The notes under the pieces were generated by a model. The model was not told the DNA's origin, ran no database searches, and was given only the letters and a program-made list of their open reading frames with translations. From an uncultured Solirubrobacteraceae bacterium (GTDB taxonomy: Bacteria > Actinomycetota > Thermoleophilia > Solirubrobacterales > Solirubrobacteraceae), in NCBI GenBank assembly GCA_902806215.1, contig CADCVT010000468.1, forward strand, positions 1 to 13,811: a DNA stretch of 13,811 nucleotides. Reading direction: 5' to 3'. Below, one piece after another: positions 6,718 through 13,375 of the stretch. Position 1 is the stretch's first letter, and each line of letters starts with the position of its first letter. The position numbers and the translations under genes were made by a program.

Positions 6718-7805
6718 CGCACGATCCTCACGCGCTTGTTGACGACGCGGCGGTTGTTGGCGAAGTCGTAGACCGACAGGCGCAGGAAGGTCCGCTTGCG
6801 CGGAGCGATCCGCAGCAGGCGCAGCTCGCGTGGCGTGTGCCGGCCCAGGCGCAGCGTCAGCGTGCCGGCGGTCGCGCGGGTAGCGCTGACGGACGAGTTG
6901 CTGCGGCCACCGACCGCGGTTCCGGCGTAGACGTAGCAGCCCTCGCTGCACCGGACGCGCACGCGGACCGTGCCGGCACGCAGCTCCCGCAGGGACACCG
7001 TCGACGGCGAGGAGACCACCCGCAGGCGCGGCGCGGTCGTGTCGTCGGGGACGGTCCCGGTGGGCACGATCGCGACGAGCTGGCGCAGGAAGTACGGGCC
7101 GCCCTCGCCGTCGACGCGTCCGGAGGTCAGGTTGATCCGCAGCAGCCGCGACTGTGGCGGGGTGAGCTCCTCGGGGAATCCGGTGAGGGCGTAGGCGAAG
7201 TCACCGGCGATGCCGAGCGCGACCGGGTTCGGGAACGCGACGCGATCGCGCAGGTCCAACCTGCGCTCGTTCATGACGTTCGTGCCCGGGGCCGTCTCGA
7301 CGTACAGCGCCGGGCGGCCGGGCACGATCGCGGCGAGCCGCCCGTCGCGCAGGCGGGCGACGCTCGCGCGGAGCGGCTCGCCCGCAGGACCGCGCAGGCC
7401 GGGCCCGGGGGTCGTCGTCTCGGCGACGAGGTCGACGTAGACGTCCTGGCCGCTGTCGCTGAAGATCCGCGCGCGGATGAGCTCGGGGTCGGCGATGACG
7501 CTGTGGTTCGCGCCCTCGAGCGGGATCTGCACCCGCGTGGGCGTGGCACGAAGCAGGTCCGCGCGGAGGCGGTAGAGCCGGCCGCTGCGCCCGAGGGCGA
7601 GGCCGGACGTGAGCGCGACGACGCGGTCGCCGGGCTCGAGGCCGGCGATCCGCCGCGGCGACGAGGTCTTGTTGGTCGTCTGGTTCGTGAACGTCACGGC
7701 GCGACCGTCCGCGAGCACGCCGAGGAAGGACTCGGCGGCCTGGGCGGGCGCGGCCGCCACGAGGGCGGTGACGAGCGTCAGGAGGAGGAGGGCGAGGCGG
7801 GGCAT
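6714..7805 (-). CDS. Exported protein, DUF4394-like N-terminal domain plus C-x3-C Ig-like module
   Basis: 363 aa with a signal peptide (about 1-23, ending AQAAE). Residues 24-250 read like a DUF4394-type repeat protein, probably beta-propeller: FLGVLADGRAVTFT, then RIAGLEPGDRVVALTS, then LGRSGRLYRL. The match is from memory and moderate. Residues 256-363 form the same C-terminal module as the proteins of 17-1315 and 2841-4169: a TTAPRLRV start, CSEGC (C286, C290), a basic stretch and a KRVRIVR end. No clear Shine-Dalgarno precedes the ATG. The gene is translationally coupled to the SH3b gene behind it and lies 45 bases after the 142-aa gene, so it probably belongs to the sigma factor operon. 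Role unknown; an exported binding or sensing partner is possible. Confidence 0.82.
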   Translation of the reverse strand: MPRLALLLLTLVTALVAAAPAQAAESFLGVLADGRAVTFTNQTTNKTSSPRRIAGLEPGDRVVALTSGLALGRSGRLYRLRADLLRATPTRVQIPLEGANHSVIADPELIRARIFSDSGQDVYVDLVAETTTPGPGLRGPAGEPLRASVARLRDGRLAAIVPGRPALYVETAPGTNVMNERRLDLRDRVAFPNPVALGIAGDFAYALTGFPEELTPPQSRLLRINLTSGRVDGEGGPYFLRQLVAIVPTGTVPDDTTAPRLRVVSSPSTVSLRELRAGTVRVRVRCSEGCYVYAGTAVGGRSNSSVSATRATAGTLTLRLGRHTPRELRLLRIAPRKRTFLRLSVYDFANNRRVVNKRVRIVR

Positions 7806-7850
7806 CAGAGGTGAAACCGACGTGCTTTCAGAAGGTCCCGGTGTTTGTGA

Positions 7851-8279
7851 TCAGCTCGGGATGCAGACCGCGTAGAGCGTCCCGGTGGCGGGACGGTTGC
7901 GGGGCGTCAGGAGCCGCTCGCCGCTCAGGCGCACGCGCGTGCGGCGCGTGTACGGGAGCTGGCTGTCCGGGATCTGCATGACGATCTGGCCGCTCTCGAG
8001 GAACCCGAACGTGCGGAACCGCCGGCCGCCGGGGCAGCGGAAGACGACGGGCGTCCGGCGCTCGCCGGCCTCGAGCCGCACGACGCGGCTCAGCAGGACC
8101 CAGCCGCGCGGGATCTGACGGCCGCGGACACACCGCGGCTGGCATCCGGGGAGGTTCTCCGGGTAGCGGGCGGGCGCGCGGCGCTCGACCTGCGGCTCCA
8201 CCGTCGCCGCCCCGGCGGAGGCCGGGACGGCGATGAGGCAGAGCGCGCCGAGGGCGGCGATGGCGATGGGTCGACGCAT
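7851..8279 (-). CDS. Exported Cys-containing protein related to the sigma factor's C-terminal half
   Basis: 142 aa, no named family recognised. It has a signal peptide (about 1-25, MRRPIAIAALGALCLIAVPA, ending AGAA). The mature part has four cysteines (46, 50, 82, 139), enough for two disulfides. Residues 54-142 line up by eye with residues 314-400 of the sigma factor of 5013-6455: IPRG start, V-x-L-x-x-G, PVV-x-x-CP-x-G (C82 with C343), R-V-R-x-x-G, and A-V-C near the end (C139 with C397). GGAG lies five bases before the ATG. A longer in-frame reading upstream to 8831 is only a shadow of the next gene. It sits between the LolA/RseB-like gene and the module protein gene, all on one strand. 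Confidence 0.8.
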   Translation of the reverse strand: MRRPIAIAALGALCLIAVPASAGAATVEPQVERRAPARYPENLPGCQPRCVRGRQIPRGWVLLSRVVRLEAGERRTPVVFRCPGGRRFRTFGFLESGQIVMQIPDSQLPYTRRTRVRLSGERLLTPRNRPATGTLYAVCIPS

Positions 8280-8298
8280 GGAATCTCCGGGTTTCCAG

Positions 8299-8319
8299 GG
8301 TAGTCCCGAGGGGACTACC
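8299..8319 (-). terminator. 9-bp stem-loop over the stop codon of the LolA/RseB-like gene
   Basis: GGTAGTCCC (8299-8307), loop GAG, GGGACTACC (8311-8319), perfect over nine bases. It includes the TAG stop (8315-8317) of the upstream minus-strand gene and ends 20 bases before the next start. It could terminate or attenuate between the two genes, or stabilise the upstream mRNA end. No T-run follows. Confidence 0.45.
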
Positions 8320-9028
8320 GGCGACCGTTCTTCGCGCCGCGGACGACGACCCGCACGTTCTTGCGCGGCTTCATCGTCATCGTCGCGCGGACGTTCTCGG
8401 GGGCGGCGTCGATGACGCGGTTGACCGGGAACTGCTGCGTGTGGGTGAACTCGCCGCGCGGGTGCGTGGTCGTGCGCTCGAGCAGCGTGTGCGTCTCGGC
8501 GTCGACGACCGCGACGGTGCGGGTGTCGGCCGGGTCGCTGCGCCACCTGCCGCCGGCGACGTTCTCGGTCACGAGCGCGCGGCGCCCGTCGACCTGCTGC
8601 TCGCCGATGACGCGCGTGTAGCCCTGCTCGAGGTAGGCCTTCTGGACCGCGGCCTCGAACGTGAAGCTGTTCACCGGGAGACCGCCGGCGCGCCTGCGGC
8701 GCTCGACGCGGATGACCTTCTCGTCCGCGTTGTACGTGCGGATCTCGGTCGGGGTCGCGACGGTCTCGGCCTTGACGCGGCCGGTGGGCACGTCGATGAC
8801 GATCGTGTGGGAACGGTCGGCCATCAGCCACTGCAGCGTCTTCGTGTGGCTGGCGATCGCCTTCGGCCCGGAGACCTGGTCGATCTTGACCGTCTGCTCG
8901 ATCTTGCCGGCGGGGACGGCGAACTTCGCGTCGGAGGGGAGCGGGAGGTTCGTCTGGCCAAGCGCCGGCGCCGCGAGGCCAAGGACGGCGGCCCCGGCGG
9001 CGAGGGTGGTTGTCAGGTGCTTGTTCAT
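8315..9028 (-). CDS. Exported LolA/RseB-like protein
   Basis: 237 aa with a signal peptide (about 1-24, ending PALGQ). The body alternates short strands. A run at about 147-205 (VDGRRALVTE, then TVAVVDAETHTLLERTT, then HPRGEFTHTQQF) resembles the LolA/LolB/RseB fold, in which a value stored in the substrate is followed by D-x-x-T-x-x-L-L and a G-x-x-x-x-x-x-F strand. The family either carries lipids or lipoproteins, or, as RseB/MucB, tunes anti-sigma control. With a sigma factor gene downstream on the same strand the second role is attractive but unproven. The C-terminus is very basic (KNGRR). The start has AGGGG close upstream. A stem-loop overlaps the stop, so it may not be fully co-transcribed with what follows. 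Confidence 0.7.
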   Translation of the reverse strand: MNKHLTTTLAAGAAVLGLAAPALGQTNLPLPSDAKFAVPAGKIEQTVKIDQVSGPKAIASHTKTLQWLMADRSHTIVIDVPTGRVKAETVATPTEIRTYNADEKVIRVERRRRAGGLPVNSFTFEAAVQKAYLEQGYTRVIGEQQVDGRRALVTENVAGGRWRSDPADTRTVAVVDAETHTLLERTTTHPRGEFTHTQQFPVNRVIDAAPENVRATMTMKPRKNVRVVVRGAKNGRR

Positions 9029-9041
9029 GCCCCTACAACCG

Positions 9042-9057
9042 CCCCCGTCGCCGGGGG
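9042..9057 (-). terminator. Short GC hairpin between LysM and LolA/RseB-like genes
   Basis: CCCCCG (9042-9047), loop tcgc, CGGGGG (9052-9057). It lies eight bases after the stop of the LysM-transglycosylase gene and 14 bases before the next start. Only six pairs and no T-run, so it is a weak terminator or leader hairpin. Confidence 0.3.
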
Positions 9058-9064
9058 TCCTGCA

Positions 9065-10033
9065 CTATCCGCCGAAGCGGCCGCGCAGCGCCATCACGTT
9101 GTTCACGTACTGCTGCGTCTCGGGGAGCATCCCGATCTTCTTCACGCTGTTCGGGCCCTGGTAGTAGCTGGCCGCCGCGGTGACCGGATCGCCGCCGGAC
9201 TCCTTCAGCAGCTGCTTGAGGTAGAGCGTCCCGGCGTGCACGTTGTCGGTGGCGCTGTTGGGATCGAGCCTGCGCGCGGCGAGGTTGCGCTGGACCCAGT
9301 CCCACGTGCCCGGCATGACCTGCATGACGCCGCGGGCGTTCGCGCTGGAGACCATCGCGTTGTTGAAGCCCGACTCCTGCCAGGCGATCGCCGCGGCGAG
9401 CGAGCCGGGGACGCCGTGCTGGCCGGCGACCGTCTGGATGTCACCGGCGGTCACGCGGCCGGGCGCCGCCTGCGGGGCGGGCTGCGTGGTCGGCGGTGGC
9501 GAGGCCTGCTTCGGCGCGGCCGCCTGCTGCTGGACCGGCGCGGACGTGGGCGGGAGCTTGATCGTCGTGCCGGCGATCAGCGGCGCGTTGACGTCGAGGC
9601 CGTTGACGCCGGCGACCTGCTCGGGGCGCACGCCGGCGCGGACGGCGAGGCTCGAGTACGTGTCGCCGGGCTTGACGAGGTACGCGCCGGCCGGCGGGGG
9701 AGCGGCCTGCGACGAGGCCTGCTCGGGCTGGGCGGGAGCGGCCGGCTGGGACGGGATGACGACGCCCGACGGCTGCGGCGCACCGGCGGCGATCGCGGCG
9801 TTGACCTTCGGTAGCGCCTCGGCCCCGGTCGGGACCATGATCGTCGAGCCGAGCACGACGCTCGACTCCGGCGGCAGGCCGTTGTAGGCCGCCAGCGCAC
9901 CGGTGTAGAGGCCGTTCGCGGCCGCGATCGACCAGAGGGTCTCGCCGGGTTGGACGGTGTGCGGGACGGCCGCGCCGGCGGGCGCGGCGGTCGCGAGAAG
10001 GCACAGGAGAGTCAGGGGGAACGTTCGACGCAT
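9065..10033 (-). CDS. Exported LysM-LysM lytic transglycosylase
   Basis: Peptidoglycan-cleaving enzyme, 322 aa. The signal peptide is about 1-22. Two LysM domains (about 24-68, VQPGETLWSIA; about 117-161, VKPGDTYSSLA) bind glycan chains. They are joined by Pro/Gln/Ala-rich linkers (about 69-116 and 162-192) to an SLT-type goose-lysozyme fold domain (about 199-318). That domain has the catalytic Glu in AWQESGFN (E220), then GVMQVMPGTW, and ASYYQGPN in place of the usual AAYNAGPG. Members cleave the MurNAc-GlcNAc bond with 1,6-anhydro product formation. I chose the ATG at 10033 because it opens a signal peptide; 19 upstream in-frame residues look non-coding. GGAG is about 12 bases upstream, a loose fit. 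It may act in cell-wall remodelling near the envelope sigma factor cluster. Confidence 0.93.
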   Translation of the reverse strand: MRRTFPLTLLCLLATAAPAGAAVPHTVQPGETLWSIAAANGLYTGALAAYNGLPPESSVVLGSTIMVPTGAEALPKVNAAIAAGAPQPSGVVIPSQPAAPAQPEQASSQAAPPPAGAYLVKPGDTYSSLAVRAGVRPEQVAGVNGLDVNAPLIAGTTIKLPPTSAPVQQQAAAPKQASPPPTTQPAPQAAPGRVTAGDIQTVAGQHGVPGSLAAAIAWQESGFNNAMVSSANARGVMQVMPGTWDWVQRNLAARRLDPNSATDNVHAGTLYLKQLLKESGGDPVTAAASYYQGPNSVKKIGMLPETQQYVNNVMALRGRFGG

Positions 10034-10092
10034 GAGCCGAGGGTGCTCCGCCTGCGCGTGAACACAACGAGATTCCCGGAGTTCTGACACCC

Positions 10093-10108
10093 CGCAAGTT
10101 CGCTTGCG
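10093..10108. repeat. Small stem-loop with TTCG loop
   Basis: CGCAAG (10093-10098), TTCG, CTTGCG (10103-10108). On the plus strand this is a classical stable UUCG tetraloop; on the minus strand the loop is CGAA. It lies in the 144-base gap between panB and the LysM gene, 60 bases before the LysM start. It could be a second terminator hairpin behind panB or a regulatory site for the LysM gene. Confidence 0.35.
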
Positions 10109-10138
10109 CGAAGAAGGAGAAGCGGCAACGTGCCACGA

Positions 10139-10166
10139 CGGCGCGGGGAGGCGTCCCCCCGCGCCG
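10139..10166 (-). terminator. 10-bp stem-loop after panB
   Basis: CGGCGCGGGG (10139-10148), 8-base loop, CCCCGCGCCG (10157-10166), a perfect 10-base stem 11 bases after the panB stop. On the minus strand it is followed by a pyrimidine-rich stretch (CTTCTCCTTCTTCG) but not a clean T-run. Good candidate for the end of the groES-like/panD/panB transcript. Confidence 0.6.
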
Positions 10167-10177
10167 CCGGGCGACGG

Positions 10178-11056
10178 CTAGCTGCGGAAGCGCTCGAGCT
10201 CCTCGGGCGGCATCGTGTACCCGTGCTCGGGCGCCGGGTACTGGCGCTCGCGCACGTCGGCCGCGTAGGCGGCGACGCCCGCGACCATCTCGTCGAGCAG
10301 GTCCGCGTAGCGCTTGACGAACTTCGCGCCGCGACCCTCGCGGATACCCAGCAGGTCGTGGAACACGAGCACCTGGCCGTCGGTCGACGGGCCGGCGCCG
10401 ATGCCGATCACCGGGACCTGCATGTCCCGCATGATCGTCTCGGCCACGGCCGACGGGATCGCCTCGAAGACGATGCTGAAGCAGCCCGCCTCCTGCAGCG
10501 CGACGGCCTCGGCGTGGACGCGCTTGGCCGCCTCGGCGTTGCGCCCCTGGGCGCGGTAGCCGCCGAGCGCCGTCGCGGTCTGCGGGGTCAGGCCGACGTG
10601 GCCCATGACCGGGATGCCGGCGCGCGTGATCGCCTGGGCGCGGGCGACCGAGGTCGTGCCGCCGCCCTCGAGCTTGACCGCGTCGCAGCCGGCCTCCTTG
10701 ACGAAGCGGAACGCGGTCTGCACCGCCTGCTCGTCGGAGACCTCGTACGAGCCGAAGGGCAGGTCGCCGACGAGGAACGGCGTCTTCAGCCCGCGCCGGA
10801 CGGCCTTGGCAAGCATGAGCAGCTCGTCGAGCTCCACCGGGACGGTGCTGTCGTAGCCGAGGACGGTCATCGCCCCGGAGTCGCCGACCAGCACGAGGTC
10901 GACGCCGGCGGTGTCGACGGCGAGCGCGCTGGGGTAGTCGTACGCGGTCACCATCACGATCGGCTCGCCGAGCTGCTTCATCTCGATGAGCCGCGGCAGC
11001 GTCATCGGCAGGCGCGACGCGTCGTTCGGGATCCGAACGGTGGGCATGGTGGACAT
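10178..11056 (-). CDS. panB: 3-methyl-2-oxobutanoate hydroxymethyltransferase (ketopantoate hydroxymethyltransferase)
   Basis: First committed step of pantothenate synthesis in the cytoplasm: transfers a hydroxymethyl group from 5,10-methylene-tetrahydrofolate to alpha-ketoisovalerate to give ketopantoate (EC 2.1.2.11). 292 aa, the usual length or slightly longer. The metal and substrate residues of the TIM-barrel family are visible: D59 (VGDSGAM), D98 (GDLPFGSY), E130 (KLEGG) and E198 (FEAIP), plus the GHVGLTPQ and GIGAGPSTDGQVL signatures. The start could be ATG 11056 or the ATG three codons later at 11047; neither has a well-spaced Shine-Dalgarno. The gene follows panD by 21 bases, so one transcript is likely. 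panC and panE are not in the window. Confidence 0.97.
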   Translation of the reverse strand: MSTMPTVRIPNDASRLPMTLPRLIEMKQLGEPIVMVTAYDYPSALAVDTAGVDLVLVGDSGAMTVLGYDSTVPVELDELLMLAKAVRRGLKTPFLVGDLPFGSYEVSDEQAVQTAFRFVKEAGCDAVKLEGGGTTSVARAQAITRAGIPVMGHVGLTPQTATALGGYRAQGRNAEAAKRVHAEAVALQEAGCFSIVFEAIPSAVAETIMRDMQVPVIGIGAGPSTDGQVLVFHDLLGIREGRGAKFVKRYADLLDEMVAGVAAYAADVRERQYPAPEHGYTMPPEELERFRS

Positions 11057-11077
11057 AGGCGGGTTCAGTGCTCCGGG

Positions 11078-11458
11078 TTAGGAGAGGAGGGTCGCGACCT
11101 GGTCATCAGCCGCGATGATCGAGTTGTCCGCGCGCACGTGGACGACCCGCGGCTCGTAGTGCTCCATCTCCTCACGCGAGTACTGCGCGTAGGAGATGAC
11201 GATCACCGTGTCGCCCTGGTGGGCGAGGCGTGCCGCCGCGCCGTTGACCTGGAGCTCACCCGAGCCCCGGCGCCCGGCGATCGTGTACGTCTCGAACCGC
11301 GCGCCGTTGTCGACGTTGACGACGTGGATCTTCTCGTTCGCGAGGATGTCCGCGGCTTCGAGCAGATCCGGGTCGACGGTCAGCGAGCCCACGTAGTGCA
11401 GATCCGCCGCGGTCACCGTCGCGCGGTGGATCTTGGACTTGAGCATGGTGCGGTTCAT
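11078..11458 (-). CDS. panD: Aspartate 1-decarboxylase precursor
   Basis: Makes beta-alanine for pantothenate from L-aspartate (EC 4.1.1.11), using a pyruvoyl group formed by self-cleavage. 126 aa from the ATG at 11458, the same length as the E. coli enzyme. G24-S25 in HYVGSLTVD is the cleavage site, with S25 becoming the pyruvoyl. K9, H11, Y22, R54, Y58 and N72 (VNGAA) fall at the same numbers as in E. coli. A longer in-frame start at 11506 would add 16 residues unlike the family; GGAG lies eight bases before the chosen ATG. It is followed closely by panB and preceded by a GroES-like gene with a 66-base gap. Both pantothenate branch enzymes are thus paired. Confidence 0.97.
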   Translation of the reverse strand: MNRTMLKSKIHRATVTAADLHYVGSLTVDPDLLEAADILANEKIHVVNVDNGARFETYTIAGRRGSGELQVNGAAARLAHQGDTVIVISYAQYSREEMEHYEPRVVHVRADNSIIAADDQVATLLS

Positions 11459-11524
11459 CGGCGCAACTCCGCTGATTGGGACGAGTTCGATGCCCTCGCG
11501 GGTCACCGTCTGCTGCGGAAAAGT

Positions 11525-11914
11525 CTAGCGGCGGACGTCGCTGCCGGTACGCCCGCAGACGTCGCAGCTCTCGCCCGGCAACAGCAGACGGTCGGCGCAG
11601 GCGACGCAGTCCTTGACCGCCGTGAGCACGCCGAGCAGCTCGGTCACGCGGCAGACGAGCAGCCGCTCCTCCTCGACTTCCACCCACACGCCGGCCGACG
11701 CGGGGAACACCACGTGGTCTCCGGGGCGGACGGGCATCTTGACGCCCGCCGACTCCCACCAGTCGATCCCCGACCCGACCGCCAGCACGATCCCGTGCTG
11801 GGGCGGCGCCTCATGCGAGCCGCCGGGCACCACGAGGCCCGACGCGCGCACGCGGTCGGGCTCGAGCTCCTTGATCACCACGCGGTCGAAGAGGGGCTTG
11901 AGCTCCTGTCGCAT
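11525..11914 (-). CDS. GroES-like co-chaperonin with C-terminal Cys4 (zinc-ribbon-like) extension
   Basis: 129 aa against about 95-100 for ordinary GroES. Residues 5-100 follow the Cpn10 fold: LKPLFDRVVIKELEP at the start, a mobile loop with SGLVVP (25-30) in place of GGIVLP for GroEL contact, GIVLAVGSG, V-RPGDHVVFP, and ERLLVCRVTELLGVL at the end. The extension (101-129) has C103-x2-C106-x10-C117-x2-C120, which looks like a metal-binding ribbon. H. pylori GroES has an unrelated metal-binding tail, so such additions are known. No groEL is nearby; this is probably a second, specialised GroES. I chose the ATG at 11914 because it begins the conserved domain; the Shine-Dalgarno is weak. It precedes panD on the same strand. 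Confidence 0.82.
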   Translation of the reverse strand: MRQELKPLFDRVVIKELEPDRVRASGLVVPGGSHEAPPQHGIVLAVGSGIDWWESAGVKMPVRPGDHVVFPASAGVWVEVEEERLLVCRVTELLGVLTAVKDCVACADRLLLPGESCDVCGRTGSDVRR

Positions 11915-12123
11915 CCGGCTCAGACGATAGCCCGGCGGCCCGGCGGGCCGGCCGCGGCGGCGACCGGGGACGACGCGCCGATGCCGCCACCTCACCGGAT
12001 CGTCCCCCCGGACCTCGCTGTGGAGACAGACGCGACGGAGGACTGGCGACGAAGCCGGGCGCCGGGCACACTGGAGAGCCGACGCGCCGCCGATCCGCGT
12101 TTCCCATCGAGAAGGGAGCACCC
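11915..12123. other. Divergent intergenic region, groES-like / SDR genes
   Basis: A 209-base gap holding both promoters of the divergent genes. I see GC-rich short palindromes (around 11934-11955, CGGCCC-ggc-GGGCCG) but no recognisable CIRCE element for HrcA and no clear -35/-10 pair. The GGGAG Shine-Dalgarno of the SDR gene is at its right end. Confidence 0.5.
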
Positions 12124-12762
12124 ATGGAAGTGGTCATCGCCGGGGGACATGGCAAGGTCGCGCTGCGGCTCACGCGCGAGCTGGTGAGACGCGGCGACCG
12201 CGTGCGGTCGCTGATCCGCAACGCCGACCACGCCGGCGAGGTCCGCGACGCCGGCGCCGACCCGGCGGTCTGCGATCTCGAAGCCGCCGGAGACGAGCTG
12301 ACGAGCGTGGTGGGCCGCGCCGACGCCGTCGTCTTCGCCGCCGGCGCGGGCCCAGGGAGCGGCGCGGCGCGCAAGGAGACGGTCGACTACGGCGCGGCGT
12401 TCAAGCTGATCGAGGCGGCGCAGGGCAATGGCATCCCGCGCTACGTCATCGTCAGCAGCATCGGAGCCGACGCCGGCGCCGAGGGCGGCGAGATGGCGCC
12501 GTACTTCCGCGCCAAGGGAAAGGCGGACGACGCTCTGCGTGCGAGCGGCCTCGACTTCACCATCGTCCGCCCCGGCCACCTCGTGGACACCGCCGGCACG
12601 GGGCTCGTCACGGTCGGCGATAGCGTCGGGTCCGGCGACATCCCGCGCGACGACGTGGCCGCCGTCCTGGCGGCAGTGCTGCATCAGCCGGCGACGATCG
12701 GGCGGACCTTCGAGGTGGTCGGCGGCGACGTCCCGATCGAGGCCGCGCTGTCCGTGCCCTAG
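12124..12762 (+). CDS. Atypical SDR / NAD(P)-binding family protein (NmrA-like)
   Basis: 212 aa, cytoplasmic. The N-terminal dinucleotide-binding strand and Gly-rich turn read VVIAGGHGKVA (3-13), a variant of TGxxGxxG as seen in the atypical SDR_a5 group (YwnB/YhfK-like). D-L at 51-52 and FAAGAG (71-76) follow the Rossmann pattern. IVSSIGA (109-115) supplies the Ser region, and Y127-x3-K131 (YFRAK) may be the SDR Tyr/Lys pair. The FTIVRPGHLVD segment is typical of the family. Usual roles are NAD(P)-dependent reduction or redox sensing; the substrate cannot be told. GGGAG lies five bases before the ATG. It converges with the GNAT gene across a stem-loop. Confidence 0.88.
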   Translation: MEVVIAGGHGKVALRLTRELVRRGDRVRSLIRNADHAGEVRDAGADPAVCDLEAAGDELTSVVGRADAVVFAAGAGPGSGAARKETVDYGAAFKLIEAAQGNGIPRYVIVSSIGADAGAEGGEMAPYFRAKGKADDALRASGLDFTIVRPGHLVDTAGTGLVTVGDSVGSGDIPRDDVAAVLAAVLHQPATIGRTFEVVGGDVPIEAALSVP

Positions 12763-12772
12763 TCGCGGGCGT

Positions 12773-12798
12773 CGGCGGCGCACCGCGGGGCGCCGCCG
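12773..12798. terminator. 9-bp stem-loop between convergent SDR and GNAT genes
   Basis: CGGCGGCGC (12773-12781), 8-base loop, GCGCCGCCG (12790-12798), perfect over nine bases. It fills the 37-base gap between the SDR stop and the GNAT stop, so it could terminate both transcripts. No T-run on either side. Confidence 0.55.
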
Positions 12799-12799
12799 C

Positions 12800-13345
12800 T
12801 CAGGCGGGCGCGGGTCGCTGCCGCCGGTAGAGGACGTGCGGCCTCAGCGGATGGCCCTCCGGGATGACCGGGTGCTCGAAGTCGTCGGCCGGGTCGTGTG
12901 TCATGCCGATGCGGCGCATGACCGCGCGCGAGCGCTCGTTGCCGGTGAAGGTGAAGGCGACGACCTCCGCAAGGGCGAGCTCGTCGAATCCGTACGCCAG
13001 CGACGCGCGGGCCGCCTCGCTCGCCAGGCCGCGCCCCCAGTGCGAGCGCACCAGGCGCCAGCCGATCTCCACCGCGGGCGTGAAGGGCGCCGTGAAGGGC
13101 ACCGGCGCCAGGCCGGTGAAGCCGAGCAGCTGCACGCGCGCGCGCTCCTCGAGTGCCCACAGCCCCCAGCCGCGCTGGTCGAGCACGTCGTCGATGCGGC
13201 GCAGCAGCGCGTCGCTCTGCTCGCCATCCAGCGGCGCGATGAAGTGGCGCATCACCTCGGGATCGGCGTTCAAGGCCGCGAAGCCGGCACGGTCGGCGTC
13301 GCGCCAATGGCGCAGGCGCAGGCGCTCGGTGGTCAACTCGGCCAT
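12800..13345 (-). CDS. GNAT-family N-acetyltransferase (RimJ/RimL type)
   Basis: 181 aa, cytoplasmic; transfers acetyl from acetyl-CoA to an amine or protein N-terminus. The LTTERLRLRHW start (4-14), EIGWRLVRSHWGRGLASEAARA (motif A, with the acetyl-CoA loop in HWGRGLA), then VVAFTFTGNERSRAVMRRIGM are typical of the RimJ/RimL subgroup. The true acceptor is unknown: ribosomal protein, small amine or antibiotic are all possible. The start has no clear Shine-Dalgarno and lies only 30 bases from the divergent monooxygenase start, so one or both mRNAs may be leaderless. Confidence 0.92.
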   Translation of the reverse strand: MAELTTERLRLRHWRDADRAGFAALNADPEVMRHFIAPLDGEQSDALLRRIDDVLDQRGWGLWALEERARVQLLGFTGLAPVPFTAPFTPAVEIGWRLVRSHWGRGLASEAARASLAYGFDELALAEVVAFTFTGNERSRAVMRRIGMTHDPADDFEHPVIPEGHPLRPHVLYRRQRPAPA

Positions 13346-13375
13346 GTCGGCAAGTGTCGCCGCTAGCCTCGGAGG

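Noticed and set aside
7851..8831. 326-aa version of the 142-aa exported protein
   Set aside because: The added part lies out of frame over the LolA/RseB-like gene and is Arg/His-rich; the internal ATG has a good ribosome-binding site and opens a signal peptide.
11915..12123. CIRCE/HrcA site before the GroES-like gene
   Set aside because: I looked for TTAGCACTC-N9-GAGTGCTAA or a clear relative and saw none.
10130..12187. 685-aa plus-strand open frame
   Set aside because: Antisense to panB, panD and the GroES-like gene, low-complexity Arg/Asp/Val/Leu composition, no motif.
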